A stretch of 64,000 nucleotides of DNA from Stenurella melanura (Eukaryota; Arthropoda; Insecta; Coleoptera; Cerambycidae). Below, piece by piece: positions 1 through 10,284 of the stretch; the first letter of the stretch is position 1; every line of letters begins with the position of its first letter. The stretch covers positions 123,055,660 through 123,119,659 of the forward strand of contig OY757309.1 in assembly GCA_963583905.1 (NCBI GenBank), given 5' to 3'. A program made the translations under genes and the position numbers. The notes beneath the pieces are model-generated. The model saw only the letters and a program-made list of their open reading frames with translations, did no database searches and was not told the origin of the DNA.

Positions 1-8
1 AAAATTAT

Positions 9-25
9 CCGCCGTGATGAGGCGG
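9..25 (+). other. CCGCC/GGCGG dyad with variable loop (one per monomer)
   Basis: Positions 9-13 (CCGCC) can pair with 21-25 (GGCGG) around a 7-base loop. The same element is in almost every monomer. The loop varies between types: GTGATGA in most, GTGCTGA (T16), GCGGTGA (T17), GTTATGA (T19, T26) and GTTGTCA (T29), with both stem arms intact. Some types do break the stem: CCTCC in T2, GGCAG in T11 and T20, and TTCAC or TTCGC in T14-T15. It may form a cruciform, but the stem is short and a function is only a guess. Confidence 0.6.
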
Positions 26-54
26 TTCGAAATGGTTCTATAAGATATTGGCGT

Positions 55-211
55 AAAATCAACCGTTACCGAGTAAAATGGGTGACTAGTGAATTTTCAT
101 GTCAGCCCGCAATAAGACGAAAACTGAACTTCGTCTATTCAGAAAATGTTATTTACCAATTTTATAGGTCTCGACGAGTTGGTTTGAAATGACTCTGTAT
201 GAATTTTTCAT
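55..211 (+). repeat. Half A of the dimeric monomer (157 bp)
   Basis: The 317-bp unit divides into two related halves. Half A begins AAAATCAACCGTTACC and ends at TTTTTCAT just before the next AAAATCA. It shares ordered blocks with half B: AAAATCAA, GTTAnCC, AAAATGG, AATTTTCA, AAACTTCGTCT-like, GAAAAnGTTAT-like, GGTTnGAAATG and CTnTAnGA. About 55-60% of positions agree by eye with small gaps. I infer that an ancestral tandem unit of about 158 bp dimerised and that the dimer became the new unit of amplification. An alignment would be needed for an exact identity figure. Confidence 0.85.
115..136 (+). other. Half-A hairpin, 7-bp perfect stem, 8-base loop
   Basis: AGACGAA (115-121) is the exact reverse complement of TTCGTCT (130-136), with loop AACTGAAC between. 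Three more pairs (AAT/ATT) can form outside a one-base bulge. Both arms are unchanged in every monomer I followed. The only common change, C to A giving GAAATTCG in types T12 and T35, falls in the loop. The matching place in half B has no pairing partner and is much more variable. Dyad symmetry is a known property of many centromeric satellites; a role here is inference. Confidence 0.65.
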
Positions 212-371
212 AAAATCAATTGTTATCCAGCAAAATGGACTAACATGTAAATTTTCAATGCTGAGCTCGTAGTGAATCAAAACCTAAACTTCGTCTGATC
301 GGAAAAAGTTATATAGAAAAATTATCCTCCGTGATGAGGCGGTTCGAAATGGTTCTATAAGATATTGGCGT
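212..371 (+). repeat. Half B of the dimeric monomer (160 bp)
   Basis: Half B begins AAAATCAATTGTTATCC in type T1 and runs into the next monomer as far as TTGGCGT. Its length of 160 bp plus the 157 bp of half A gives the 317-bp period. Most type-diagnostic differences sit here: CACTTG against CAATTG or CAATCG, CATAGGAG against AATGCAG, AGCTCGTAG against AGCTCGTGG or AACTCGTAG, and changes in TTCGTCTGATCGG. It contains the CCGCC/GGCGG dyad but lacks the 7-bp-stem hairpin of half A, because the left arm has diverged. Confidence 0.85.
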
Positions 372-3300
372 AAAATCAACAGTTACCGAGTAAAATGGGT
401 GAATAGTGAATTTTCATGTTAGCCCGCAATAAGACGAAAACTGAACTTCGTCTATTCAGAATATGTTATTTACCAATCTTATAGGTCTCGACGAGTTGGT
501 TTGGAATGACTCTATATGAATTTTTCATAAAATCAATCGTTATCCAGCAAAATGGACTAACATGTAAATTTTCATAGGAGAGCTCGTAGTGAATCAAAAC
601 CTAAACTTCGTCTGATCGGAAAAAGTTATATAGAAAAATTATCCGCCGTGATGAGGCGGTTCGAAATGGTTCTATAAGATATTGGCGTAAAATCAACCGT
701 TACCGAGTAAAATGGGTGAATAGTGAATTTTCATGTCAGCCCGTAATAAGACGAAAACTGAACTTCGTCTATTCAGAAAATGTTATTTACCAATTTTATA
801 GGTCTCGACGAGTTGGTTTGAAATGATTCTGTATGAATTTTTCATAAAATCACTTGTTGTCCAGCAAAATGGACTAACATGTAAATTTTCATAGGAGAAC
901 TCGTAGTGAATCAAAACCTAAACTTCGTCTGATCGGAAAAAGTTATATAGAAAAATTATCCGCCGTGATGAGGCGGTTCGAAATGGTTCTATAAGATATT
1001 GGCGTAAAATCAACTGTTACCGAGTAAAATGGGTGAATAGTGAATTTTCATGTCAGCCCGTAATAAGACGAAAACTGAACTTCGTCTATTCAGAAAATGT
1101 TATTTACCAATTTTATAGGTCTCGACGAGTTGGTTTGAAATGACTCTGTATGAATTTTTCATAAAATCACTTGTTATCCAGCAAAATGGACTAACATGTA
1201 AATTTTCATAGGAGAGCTCGTGGTGAATCAAAACCTAAACTTCGTCTGATCGGAAAAAGTTATGTAGAAAAATTATCCGCCGTGATGAGGCGGTTCGAAA
1301 TGGTTCTATAAGATATTGGCGTAAAATCAACTGTTACCGAGTAAAATGGGTGAATAGTGGATTTTCATGTTAGCCCGCAATAAGACGAAAACTGAACTTC
1401 GTCTATTCAGAATATGTTACTTACCAATTTTATAGGTCTCGACGAGTTGGTTTGAAATGAATCTCTATGAATTTTTCATAAAATCAATTGTTATCCAGCA
1501 AAATGGACTAACATGTAAATTTTCATAGGAGAGCTCGTAGTGAATCAAAACCTAAACTTCGTCTGATCGGAAAAAGTTATATAGAAAAATTATCCGCCGT
1601 GATGAGGCGGTTCGAAATGGTTCTATAAGATATTGGCGTAAAATCAACCGTTACCGAGTAAAATGGGTGAATAGTGAATTTTCATGTCAGCCCGTAATAA
1701 GACGAAAACTGAACTTCGTCTATTCAGAAAATGTTATTTACCAATTTTATAGGTCTCGACGAGTTGGTTTGAAATGATTCTGTATGAATTTTTCATAAAA
1801 TCACTTGTTATCCAGCAAAATGGACTAACATGTAAATTTTCATAGGAGAACTCGTAGTGAATCAAAACCTAAACTTCGTCTGATCGGAAAAAGTTATATA
1901 GAAAAATTATCCGCCGTGATGAGGCGGTTCGAAATGGTTCTATAAGATATTGGCGTAAAATCAACCGTTACCGAGTAAAATGGGTGAATAATGGATTTTC
2001 ATGTTAGCCCGTAATAAGACGAAAACTGAACTTCGTCTATTCAGAAAATGTTATTTACCAATTTTATAGGTCTCGACGAGTTGGCTTGAAATGACTCTTT
2101 ATGAATTATTCCTAAAATCAATTGTTATCCAGCAAAATGGACTAACATGTACATTTTCAATGCAGAGCTCGTAGTGAATCAAAACCTAAATTTCGTCTGA
2201 TCGGAAAAAGTTATATAGAAAAATTATCCGCCGTGATGAGGCGGTTCGAAATGGTTCTATAAGATATTGGCGTAAAATCAACCGTTACCGAGTAAAATGG
2301 GTGAATAGTGAATTTTCATGTCAGCCCGTAATAAGACGAAAACTGAACTTCGTCTATTCAGAAAATGTTATTTACCAATTTTATAGGTCTCGACGAGTTG
2401 GTTTGAAATGACTCTGTATGAATTTTTCATAAAATCACTTGTTATCCAGCAAAATGGACTAACATGTAAATTTTCATAGGAGAGCTCGTGGTGAATCAAA
2501 ACCTAAACTTCGTCTGATCGGAAAAAGTTATGTAGAAAAATTATCCGCCGTGATGAGGCGGTTCGAAATGGTTCTATAAGATATTGGCGTAAAATCAACC
2601 GTTACCGAGTAAAATGGGTGAATAGTGGATTTTCATGTTAGCCCGCAATAAGACGAAAACTGAACTTCGTCTATTCAGAATATGTTACTTACCAATTTTA
2701 TAGGTCTCGACGAGTTGGTTTGAAATGACTCTTTATGAATTTTTCATAAAATCAATCGTAATCCAGCAAAATGGACTAACATGTAAATTGTCATAGGAGA
2801 ACTCGTAGTGAATCAAAACCTAAACTTCGTCTGATCGGAAAAAGTTATATAGAAAAATTATCCGCCGTGATGAGGCGGTTCGAAAAGGTTCTATAAGATA
2901 TTGGCGTAAAATCAACCGTTACCGAGTAAAATGGGTGAATAGTGGATTTTCATGTAAGCCCGCAATAAGACGAAAACTGAACTTCGTCTATTCAGAATAT
3001 GTTATTTACCAATTTTATAGGTCTCGACGAGTTTGTTTGGAATTATTCTATATGAATTTTTCATAAAATCAATCGTTATCCAGCAAAATGGACTAACATG
3101 TAAATTTTCATAGGAGAACTCGTAGTGAATCAAAACCTAAACTTCGTCTGATCGGAAAAAGTTATATAGAAAAATTATCCGCCGTGATGAGGCAGTTCGA
3201 AATGGTTTTATAAGATATTGGCGTAAAATCAACCGTTACCGAGTAAAATGGGTGAATAATGAATTTTCATGTCAGCCCGTAATAAGACGAAAACTGAACT

Positions 3301-5071
3301 TCGTCTATTCAGAAAATGTTATTTACCAATTTTATAGGTCTCGACGAGTTGGTTTGAAATGACTCTGTATGAATTTTTCATAAAATCAATTGTTATCCAG
3401 CAAAATGGACTAACATGTAAATTTTCAATGCAGAGCTCGTAGTGAATCAAAACCTAAACTTCGTCTGATCGGAAAAAGTTATATAAAAAAATTATCCGCC
3501 GTGATGAGGCGGTTCGAAATGGTTCTATAAGATATTGGCGTAAAATCAACCGTTACCGAGTAAAATGGGTGAATAGTGGATTTTCATGTTAGCCCGCAAT
3601 AAGACGAAAACTGAAATTCGTCTATTCAGAAAATGTTATTTACCAATTTTATAGGTCTCGACGAGTTGGTTTGAAATGATTCTTTATGAATTTTTCATAA
3701 AATCAATTGTTATCCAGCAAAATGGACTAACATGTAAATCTTCATAGGAGAGCTCGTAGTGAATCAAAACCTAAACTTCGTCTGATCGGAAAAAGTTATA
3801 TAGAAAAATTATCCGCCGTGATGAGGCGGTTCGAAATGGTTCTATAAGATATTGGCGTAAAATCAACCGTTACCGAGTAAAATGGGTGAATAGTGGATTT
3901 TCATGTTAGCCCGCAATAAGACGAAAACTGAACTTCGTCTATTCAGAATATGTTATTTACCCATTTTATAGGTCTCGACGAGTTGGTTTGGAATGACTCT
4001 ATATGAATTTTTCATAAAATCAATCGTTATCCAGCAAAATGGACTAACATGTAAATTTTCATAGGAGAACTCGTAGTGAATCAAAACCTAAACTTTGTCT
4101 GATCGGAAAAAGTTATATAGAAAAATTATTCGCCGTGATGAGGCGGTTCGAAATGGTTCTATAAGATATTGGCGTAAAATCAACCGTTACCGAGTAAAAT
4201 GGGTGAATAGTGGATTTTCATGTAAGCCCACAATAAGACGAAAACTGAACTTCGTCTATTCAGAATATGTTATTTTCCAATTTTATAGGTCTCGACGAGT
4301 TGGTTTGGAACTATTCTATATGAATTTTTCATAAAATCAATCGTTATCCAGCAAAATGGACTAACATGTAAATTTTCATAGGAGAGCTCGTAGTGAATCA
4401 AAACCTAAACTTCGTCTGATCGGAAAAAGTTATAAAGAAAAATTATTCACCGTGATGAGGCGGTTCGAAATGGTTCTATAAGATATTGGCGTAAAATCAA
4501 CTGTTACCGAGTAAAATGGGTGAATAGTGGATTTTCATGTAAGCCCACAATAAGACGAAAACTGAACTTCGTCTATTCAGAATATGTTATTTACCAATTT
4601 TATAGGTCTCGACGAGTTGGTTTGGAACTATTCTATATGAATTTTTCATAAAATCAATGGTTATCCAGCAAAATGAACTAACATGTTAATCTTCATAGGA
4701 GAGCTCGTAGTGAATCAAAACCTAAACTTCGTCTGATCGGAAAAAGTTATATAGAAAAATTATCCGCCGTGCTGAGGCGGTTCGAAATGGTTCTATAAGA
4801 TATTGGCGTAAAATCAACCGCTACCGAGTAAAATGGGTGAATAGAGAATTTTCATGTCAGCCCGTATAAGACGAAAACTGAACTTCGTCTATTCAGAAAA
4901 TGTTATTTACCAATTTTATAGGTCTCCACGAGTTGGTTTGAAATGACTCTGTATGAATTTTTCATAAAATCAATCGTAATCCAGCAAAATGGACTAACGT
5001 GTAAATTTTCATAGGAGAGCTCGTGGTGAATCAAAACCTAAACTTCGTCTGATCGGAAAAAGTTATATAGA

Positions 5072-6339
5072 AAAATTATCCGCCGCGGTGAGGCGGTTCG
5101 AAATGGTTCTATAAGATATTGGCGTAAAATCAACCGTTACCGAGTAAAATGGGTGAATAGTGAATTTTCATGTCAGCCCGTAATAAGACGAAAACTGAAC
5201 TTCGTCTATTCAGAAAATGTTATTTACCAATTTTATAGGTCTCGACGAGTTGGTTTGAAATGACTCTGTATGAATTTTTCATAAAATCAATTTTTATCCA
5301 GCAAAATGGACTAACATGTAAATTTTCAATGCAGAGCTCGTAGTGAATCAAAACCTAAACTTCGTCTAATCGGAAAAAGTTATATAGAAAAATTATCCGC
5401 CGTGATGAGGCGGTTCGAAATGGTTCTATAAGATATTGGCGTGAAATCATCCGTTACCGAGTAAAATGGGTGAATAATGGATTTTCATGTTAGCCCGCAA
5501 TAAGACGAAAACTGAACTTCGTCTATTCAGAATATGTTATTTACCAATTTTATAGGTCTCGACGAGTTGGTTTGGAATGACTCTATATGAATTTTTCATA
5601 AAATCAATTGTTATCCAGCAAAATGGACTAACATGTTAATCTTCATAGGAGAGCTCGTAGTGAATCAAAACCTAAACTTCGTCCGATCGGAAAAAGTTAT
5701 ATAGAAAAACTATCCGCCGTTATGAGGCGGTTCGAAATGGCTCTATAAGATATTGGCGTAAAATCAACCGTTACCGAGTAAAATGGGTGAATAGTGAATT
5801 TTCATGTCAGCCCGTAATAAGACGAAAACTGAACTTCGTCTATTCAGAAAATGTTATTTACCAATTTTATAGGTCTCGACGAGTTGGTTTGAAATGACTC
5901 TGTATGAATTTTTCATAAAATCAATCGTTATCCAGCAAAATGGACTAACATGTAAATTTTCATAGGATAGCTCGTGGTGAATCAAAACCTAAACTTCGCC
6001 TGATCGGAAAAAGTTATATAGAAAAATTATCCGCCGTGATGAGGCAGATCGAAATGGTTCTATAAGATATTGGCGTAAAATCAACCGTTACCGAGTAAAA
6101 TGGGTGAATAGTGGATTTTCATGTTAGCCCGCAATAAGACGAAAACTGAACTTCGTCTATTCAGAATATGTTATTTACCAATTTTATAGGTCTCGACGAG
6201 TTGGTTTGGAACTATTCTATATGAATTTTTCATAAAATCAATCGTTATCCAGCAAAATGGACTAACATGTAAATTTTCATAGGAGAGCTCGTAGTGAATC
6301 AAAACCTAAACTTCGTCTGATCGGAAAAAGTTATATAGA
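5072..6339 (+). repeat. Internal duplication T17-T20 (partner at 7288-8555)
   Basis: Four successive monomers show the series GTCTAATCGG, then GCGTGAAATCA with GTTAATCTTC and GTCCGATC, then GTTATGAGG with GGCTCT, GATAGCTCGTGG and CGCCTG, then GGAACTATTC. The same series recurs seven monomers later in T24-T27. This is a fossil 7-monomer (2,216-bp) duplication inside the higher-order unit. Confidence 0.75.
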
Positions 6340-7287
6340 AAAATTATCCGCCGTGATGAGGCGGTTCGAAATGGCTCTATAAGATATTGGCGTAAAATCA
6401 ACCGTTACCGAGTAAAATGGGTGAATAGTGGATTTTCATGTCAGCCCGTATAAGACGAAAACTGAACTTCGTCTATTCAGAATATGTTATTTACCAATTT
6501 TATAGGTCTCGACGAGTTGGTTTGAAATGATTCTATATGAATTTTTCATAAAATCAATCGTTATCCAGCAAAATGGACTAACATGTAAATTTTCATAGGA
6601 GAGCTCGTAGTGAATCAAAACCTAAACTTGGTCTGATCGGAAAAAGTTATATAGAAAAATTATCCGCCGTGATGAGGCGGTTCGAAATGGCTCTATAAGA
6701 TATTGGCGTAAAATCAACCGTTACCGAGTAAAATGGGTGAATAGTGAATTTTCATGTCAGCCCGTATAAGACGAAAACTGAACTTCGTCTTTCAGAAAAT
6801 GTTTTTTACCAATTTTATAGGTCTCGACGAGTTGGTTTGAAATGACTCTGTATGAATTTTTCATAAAAACAATTGTTATCCAGCAAAATGGACTAACATG
6901 TAAATTTTCAATGCAGAGCTCGTAGTGAATCAAAACCTAAACTTCGTCTGATCGGAAAAAGTTATATAGAAAAATTATCCGCCGTGATGAGGCGGTTCGA
7001 AATGGTTCTATAAGATATTGGCGTAAAATCAACCGTTACCGAGTAAAATGGGTGAATAGTGGATTTTCATGTTAGCCCGCAATAAGACGAAAACTGAACT
7101 TCGTCTATTCAGAATATGTTATTTACCAATTTTATAGGTCTCGACGAGTTGGTTTGGAATGACTCTATATGAATTTTTCATAAAATCAATCGTTATCCAG
7201 CAAAATGGTGTAACATGTAAATTTTCATAGGAGAGCTCGTAGTGAATCAAAACCTAAACTTCGTCTGATCGGAAAAAGTTATATAGA

Positions 7288-8555
7288 AAAATTATCCGCC
7301 GTGATGAGGCGGTTCGAAATAGTTCTATAAGATATTGGCGTAATATCAACCGTTACCGAGTAAAATGGGTGAATAGTGAATTTTCATGTCAGCCCGTAAT
7401 AAGACGAAAACTGAACTTCGTCTATTCAGAAAATGTTATTTACCAATTTTATAGGTCTCGACGAGTTGGTTTGAAATGACTCTGTATGAATTTTTCATAA
7501 AATCAATTGTTATCCAGCAAAATGGACTAACATGTAAATTTTCAATGCAGAGCTCGTAGTGAATCAAAACCTAAACTTCGTCTAATCGGAAAAAGTTATA
7601 TAGAAAAATTATCCGCCGTGATGAGGCGGTTCGAAATGGTTCTATAAGATATTGGCGTGAAATCAACCGTTACCGAGTAAAATGGGTGAATAATGGATTT
7701 TCATGTTAGCCCGCAATAAGACGAAAACTGAACTTCGTCTATTCAGAATATGTTATTTACCAATTTTATAGGTCTCGACGAGTTGGTTTGGAATGACTCT
7801 ATATGAATTTTTCATAAAATCAATTGTTATCCAGCAAAATGGACTAACATGTTAATCTTCATAGGAGAGCTCGTAGTGAATCAAAACCTAAACTTCGTCC
7901 GATCGGAAAAAGTTATATAGAAAAATTATCCGCCGTTATGAGGCGGTTCGAAATGGCTCTATAAGATATTGGCGTAAAATCAACCGTTACCGAGTAAAAT
8001 GGGTGAATAGTGAATTTTCATGTCAGCCCGTTATAAGACGAAAACTGAACTTCGTCTATTCAGAAAATGTTATTTACCAATTTTATAGGTCTCGACGAGT
8101 TGGTTTGAAATGACTCTGTATGAATTTTTCATAAAATCAATCGTTATCCAGCAAAATGGACTAACATGTAAATTTTCATAGGATAGCTCGTGGTGAATCA
8201 AAACCTAAACTTCGCCTGATCGGAAAAAGTTATATAGAAAAATTATCCGCCGTGATGAGGCGGTTCGAAATGGTTCTATAAGATATTGGCGTAAAATCAA
8301 CCGTTACCGAGTAAAATGGGTGAATAGTGGATTTTCATGTTAGCCCGCAATAAGACGAAAACTGAACTTCGTCTATTCAGAATATGTTATTTACCAATTT
8401 TATAGGTCTCGACGAGTTGGTTTGGAACTATTCTATATGAATTTTTCATAAAATCAATCGTTATCCAGCAAAATGGACTAACATGTAAATTTTCATAGGA
8501 GAGCTCGTAGTGAATCAAAACCTAAACTTCGTCTGATCGGAAAAAGTTATATAGA
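7288..8555 (+). repeat. Internal duplication T24-T27 (partner at 5072-6339)
   Basis: This is the second member of the 2,216-bp-spaced duplication. It differs from the first by AAATAGTTC and GTAATATC in T24, AATCAACCG instead of AATCATCCG in T25, CCCGTTATAAG in T26, and GGCGGTTCG instead of GGCAGATCG in T27. It has drifted more than the large repeats, so it is older. Confidence 0.75.
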
Positions 8556-8872
8556 AAAATTATCCGCCGTGATGAGGCGGTTCGAAATGGTTCTATAAGA
8601 TATTGGCGTAAAATCAACCGTTACCGAGTAAAATGGGTGAATAGTGAATTTTCATGTCAGCCCGTAATAAGACGAAAACTGAACTTCGTCTATTCAGAAA
8701 ATGTTATTTACCAATTTTATAGGTCTCGACGAGTTGGTTTGAAATGATTCTGTATGAATTATTCATAAAATCAATTGTTATCCAGCAAAATGGACTAACA
8801 TGTTAATCTTCATAGGAGAGCTCGTAGTGAATCAAAACCTAAACTTCGTCTGATCGGAAAAAGTTATATAGA

Positions 8873-9337
8873 AAAATTATCCGCCGTTGTCAGGCGGTTC
8901 GAAATGGCTCTATAAGATATTGGCGTAAAATCAACCGTTACCGAGTAAAATGGGTGAATAGTGAATATTCATGTTAGCCCGCAATAAGACGAAAACTGAA
9001 CTTCGTCTATTCAGAAAATGTTATTTACCAATTTTATAGGTCTCGACGAGTTGGTTTGAAATGATTCTGTATGAATTTTTCATGAAATCAATTGTTATCC
9101 AGCAAAATGGACTAACATGGACTAAAATGGACTAAGACGAAAACTGAACTTCGTCTATTCAGAATATGTTATTTACCAATTTTATAGGTCTCGACGAGTT
9201 GGTTTGGAACTATTCTATATGAATTTATCATAAAATCAATCGTTATCCAGTAAAATGGACTAACATGTAAATTTTCATAGGAGAGCTCGTAGTGAATCAA
9301 AACCTAAACTTCGTCTGATCGGAAAAAGTTATATAGA
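8873..9337 (+). repeat. Truncated fused monomer pair T29/T30 (465 bp)
   Basis: Two monomers are joined with 169 bp missing, from the middle of half B of T29 to the middle of half A of T30. The junction (9107-9136) is a threefold 10-bp repeat, ATGGACTAAC, ATGGACTAAA, ATGGACTAAG. T29 is also marked by GTTGTCAGG, GAATATTCATG and TTCATGAAATC. This is the only strong phase break in the unit. Confidence 0.9.
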
Positions 9338-10284
9338 AAAATTATCCGCCGTGATGAGGCGGTTCGAAATGGTTCTATAAGATATTGGCGTAAAATCAAC
9401 CGTTACCGAGTAAAATGGGTGAATAGTGGATTTTCATGTTAGCCCCGCAAGACGAAAACTGAACTTCGTCTATTCAGAAAATGTTATTTACCAATTTTAT
9501 AGGTCTCGACGAGTTGGTTTGAAATGACTGTATGAATTTTTCATAAAATCAATTGTTATCCAGCAAAATGGACTAACATGTAAATTTTCGATGCAGAGCT
9601 CGTAGTGATTCAAAACCTAAACTTCGTCTGATCGGAAAAAGTTATATAGAAAAATTATCCGCCGTGATGAGGCGGTTCGAAATTGTTCTATAAGATATTG
9701 GCGTAAAATCAACCGTTACCGAGTAAAATGGGTGACTAGTGAATTTTCATGTCAGCCCGTAATAAGACGAAAACTGAAATTCGTCTATTCAGAAAATGTT
9801 ATTTACCAATTTTATAGGTCTCGACGAGTTGGTTTGGAATGACTCTTTTTGAATTTTTCATAAAATCAATCGTAATCCAGCAAAATGGACTAACATGTAA
9901 ATTTTCAATGCAGAGCTCGTAGTGAATCAAAACCTAAACTTCGTCTGATCGGAAAAAGTTATATAGAAAAATTATCCGCCGTGATGAGGCGGTTCGAAAT
10001 GGTTCTATAAGATATTGGCGTAAAATCAACCGTTACCGAGTAAAATGGGTGACTAGTGAATTTTCATGTCAGCCCGTAATAAGACGAAAACTGAAATTCG
10101 TCTATTCAGAAAATGTTATTTACCAATTTTATAGGTCTCGACGAGTTGGTTTGGAATGACTCTTTTTGAATTTTTCATAAAATCAATCGTAATCCAGCAA
10201 AATGGACTAACATGTAAATTTTCAATGCAGAGCTCGTAGTGAATCAAAACCTAAACTTCGTCTGATCGGAAAAAGTTATATAGA

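Larger units (their letters stand above)
1..317 (+). repeat. Reference 317-bp satellite monomer (type T1)
   Basis: This is the first complete unit in the window and serves as the phase reference. Landmarks in order are: a CCGCC/GGCGG dyad (9-25), TTCGAA at 27-32, the start of half A at 55, a 22-bp hairpin (115-136), the short palindrome CTCGACGAG at about 170, the start of half B at 212, and GAGCTC near 262. Type T1 is recognised by GGGTGACTAGTG in half A together with AATGCTGAGCTC in half B. It recurs at 10285, 14404, 17257, 23593, 33877, 37996, 40849, 48599 and 58571, so it is used here as the anchor that divides the array into higher-order units. Confidence 0.95.
1..10284 (+). repeat. HOR unit 1: 33 monomers, 10,284 bp
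   Basis: This runs from one T1 anchor to the next and gives the fullest reading of the type order. Starts: T1 1, T2 318, T3 635, T4 952, T5 1269, T6 1586, T7 1903, T8 2220, T9 2537, T10 2854, T11 3171, T12 3488, T13 3805, T14 4122, T15 4439, T16 4756, T17 5072, T18 5389, T19 5706, T20 6023, T21 6340, T22 6656, T23 6971, T24 7288, T25 7605, T26 7922, T27 8239, T28 8556, T29/T30 fused 8873, T31 9338, T35 9651, T35 again 9968. The length equals 33 x 317 minus 177, explained by a 169-bp truncation in T29/T30 and by small deletions in T16 (1), T21 (1), T22 (2) and T31 (4). Types T32-T34 are missing here compared with unit 2. Confidence 0.85.

Noticed and set aside
168..181. Palindrome CTCGACGAG as an operator or attachment site
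   Set aside because: It is short (4-bp arms), present once in each monomer as part of the repeat consensus, and changed in T16 (CTCCACGAG) and unit 3 (CTCGACAAG). Nothing indicates a regulatory role.
290..304. CENP-B-box-like motif TTCGTCTGATCGGAA in half B
   Set aside because: The TTCG and the downstream A fit the canonical box pattern, but the terminal CGGG is replaced by CGGA with spacing one base too short. The motif also varies between types. I do not regard it as a functional box without binding data.
4095..4334. 79-codon open frame (also at 18815, 27687, 42407, 50791, 51742, 62665)
   Set aside because: It lies wholly inside satellite monomers, starts with TTG, has no ribosome-binding site or recognisable domain, and is absent from the other monomer types. 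The copies are identical because the DNA was amplified, not because a protein is conserved.
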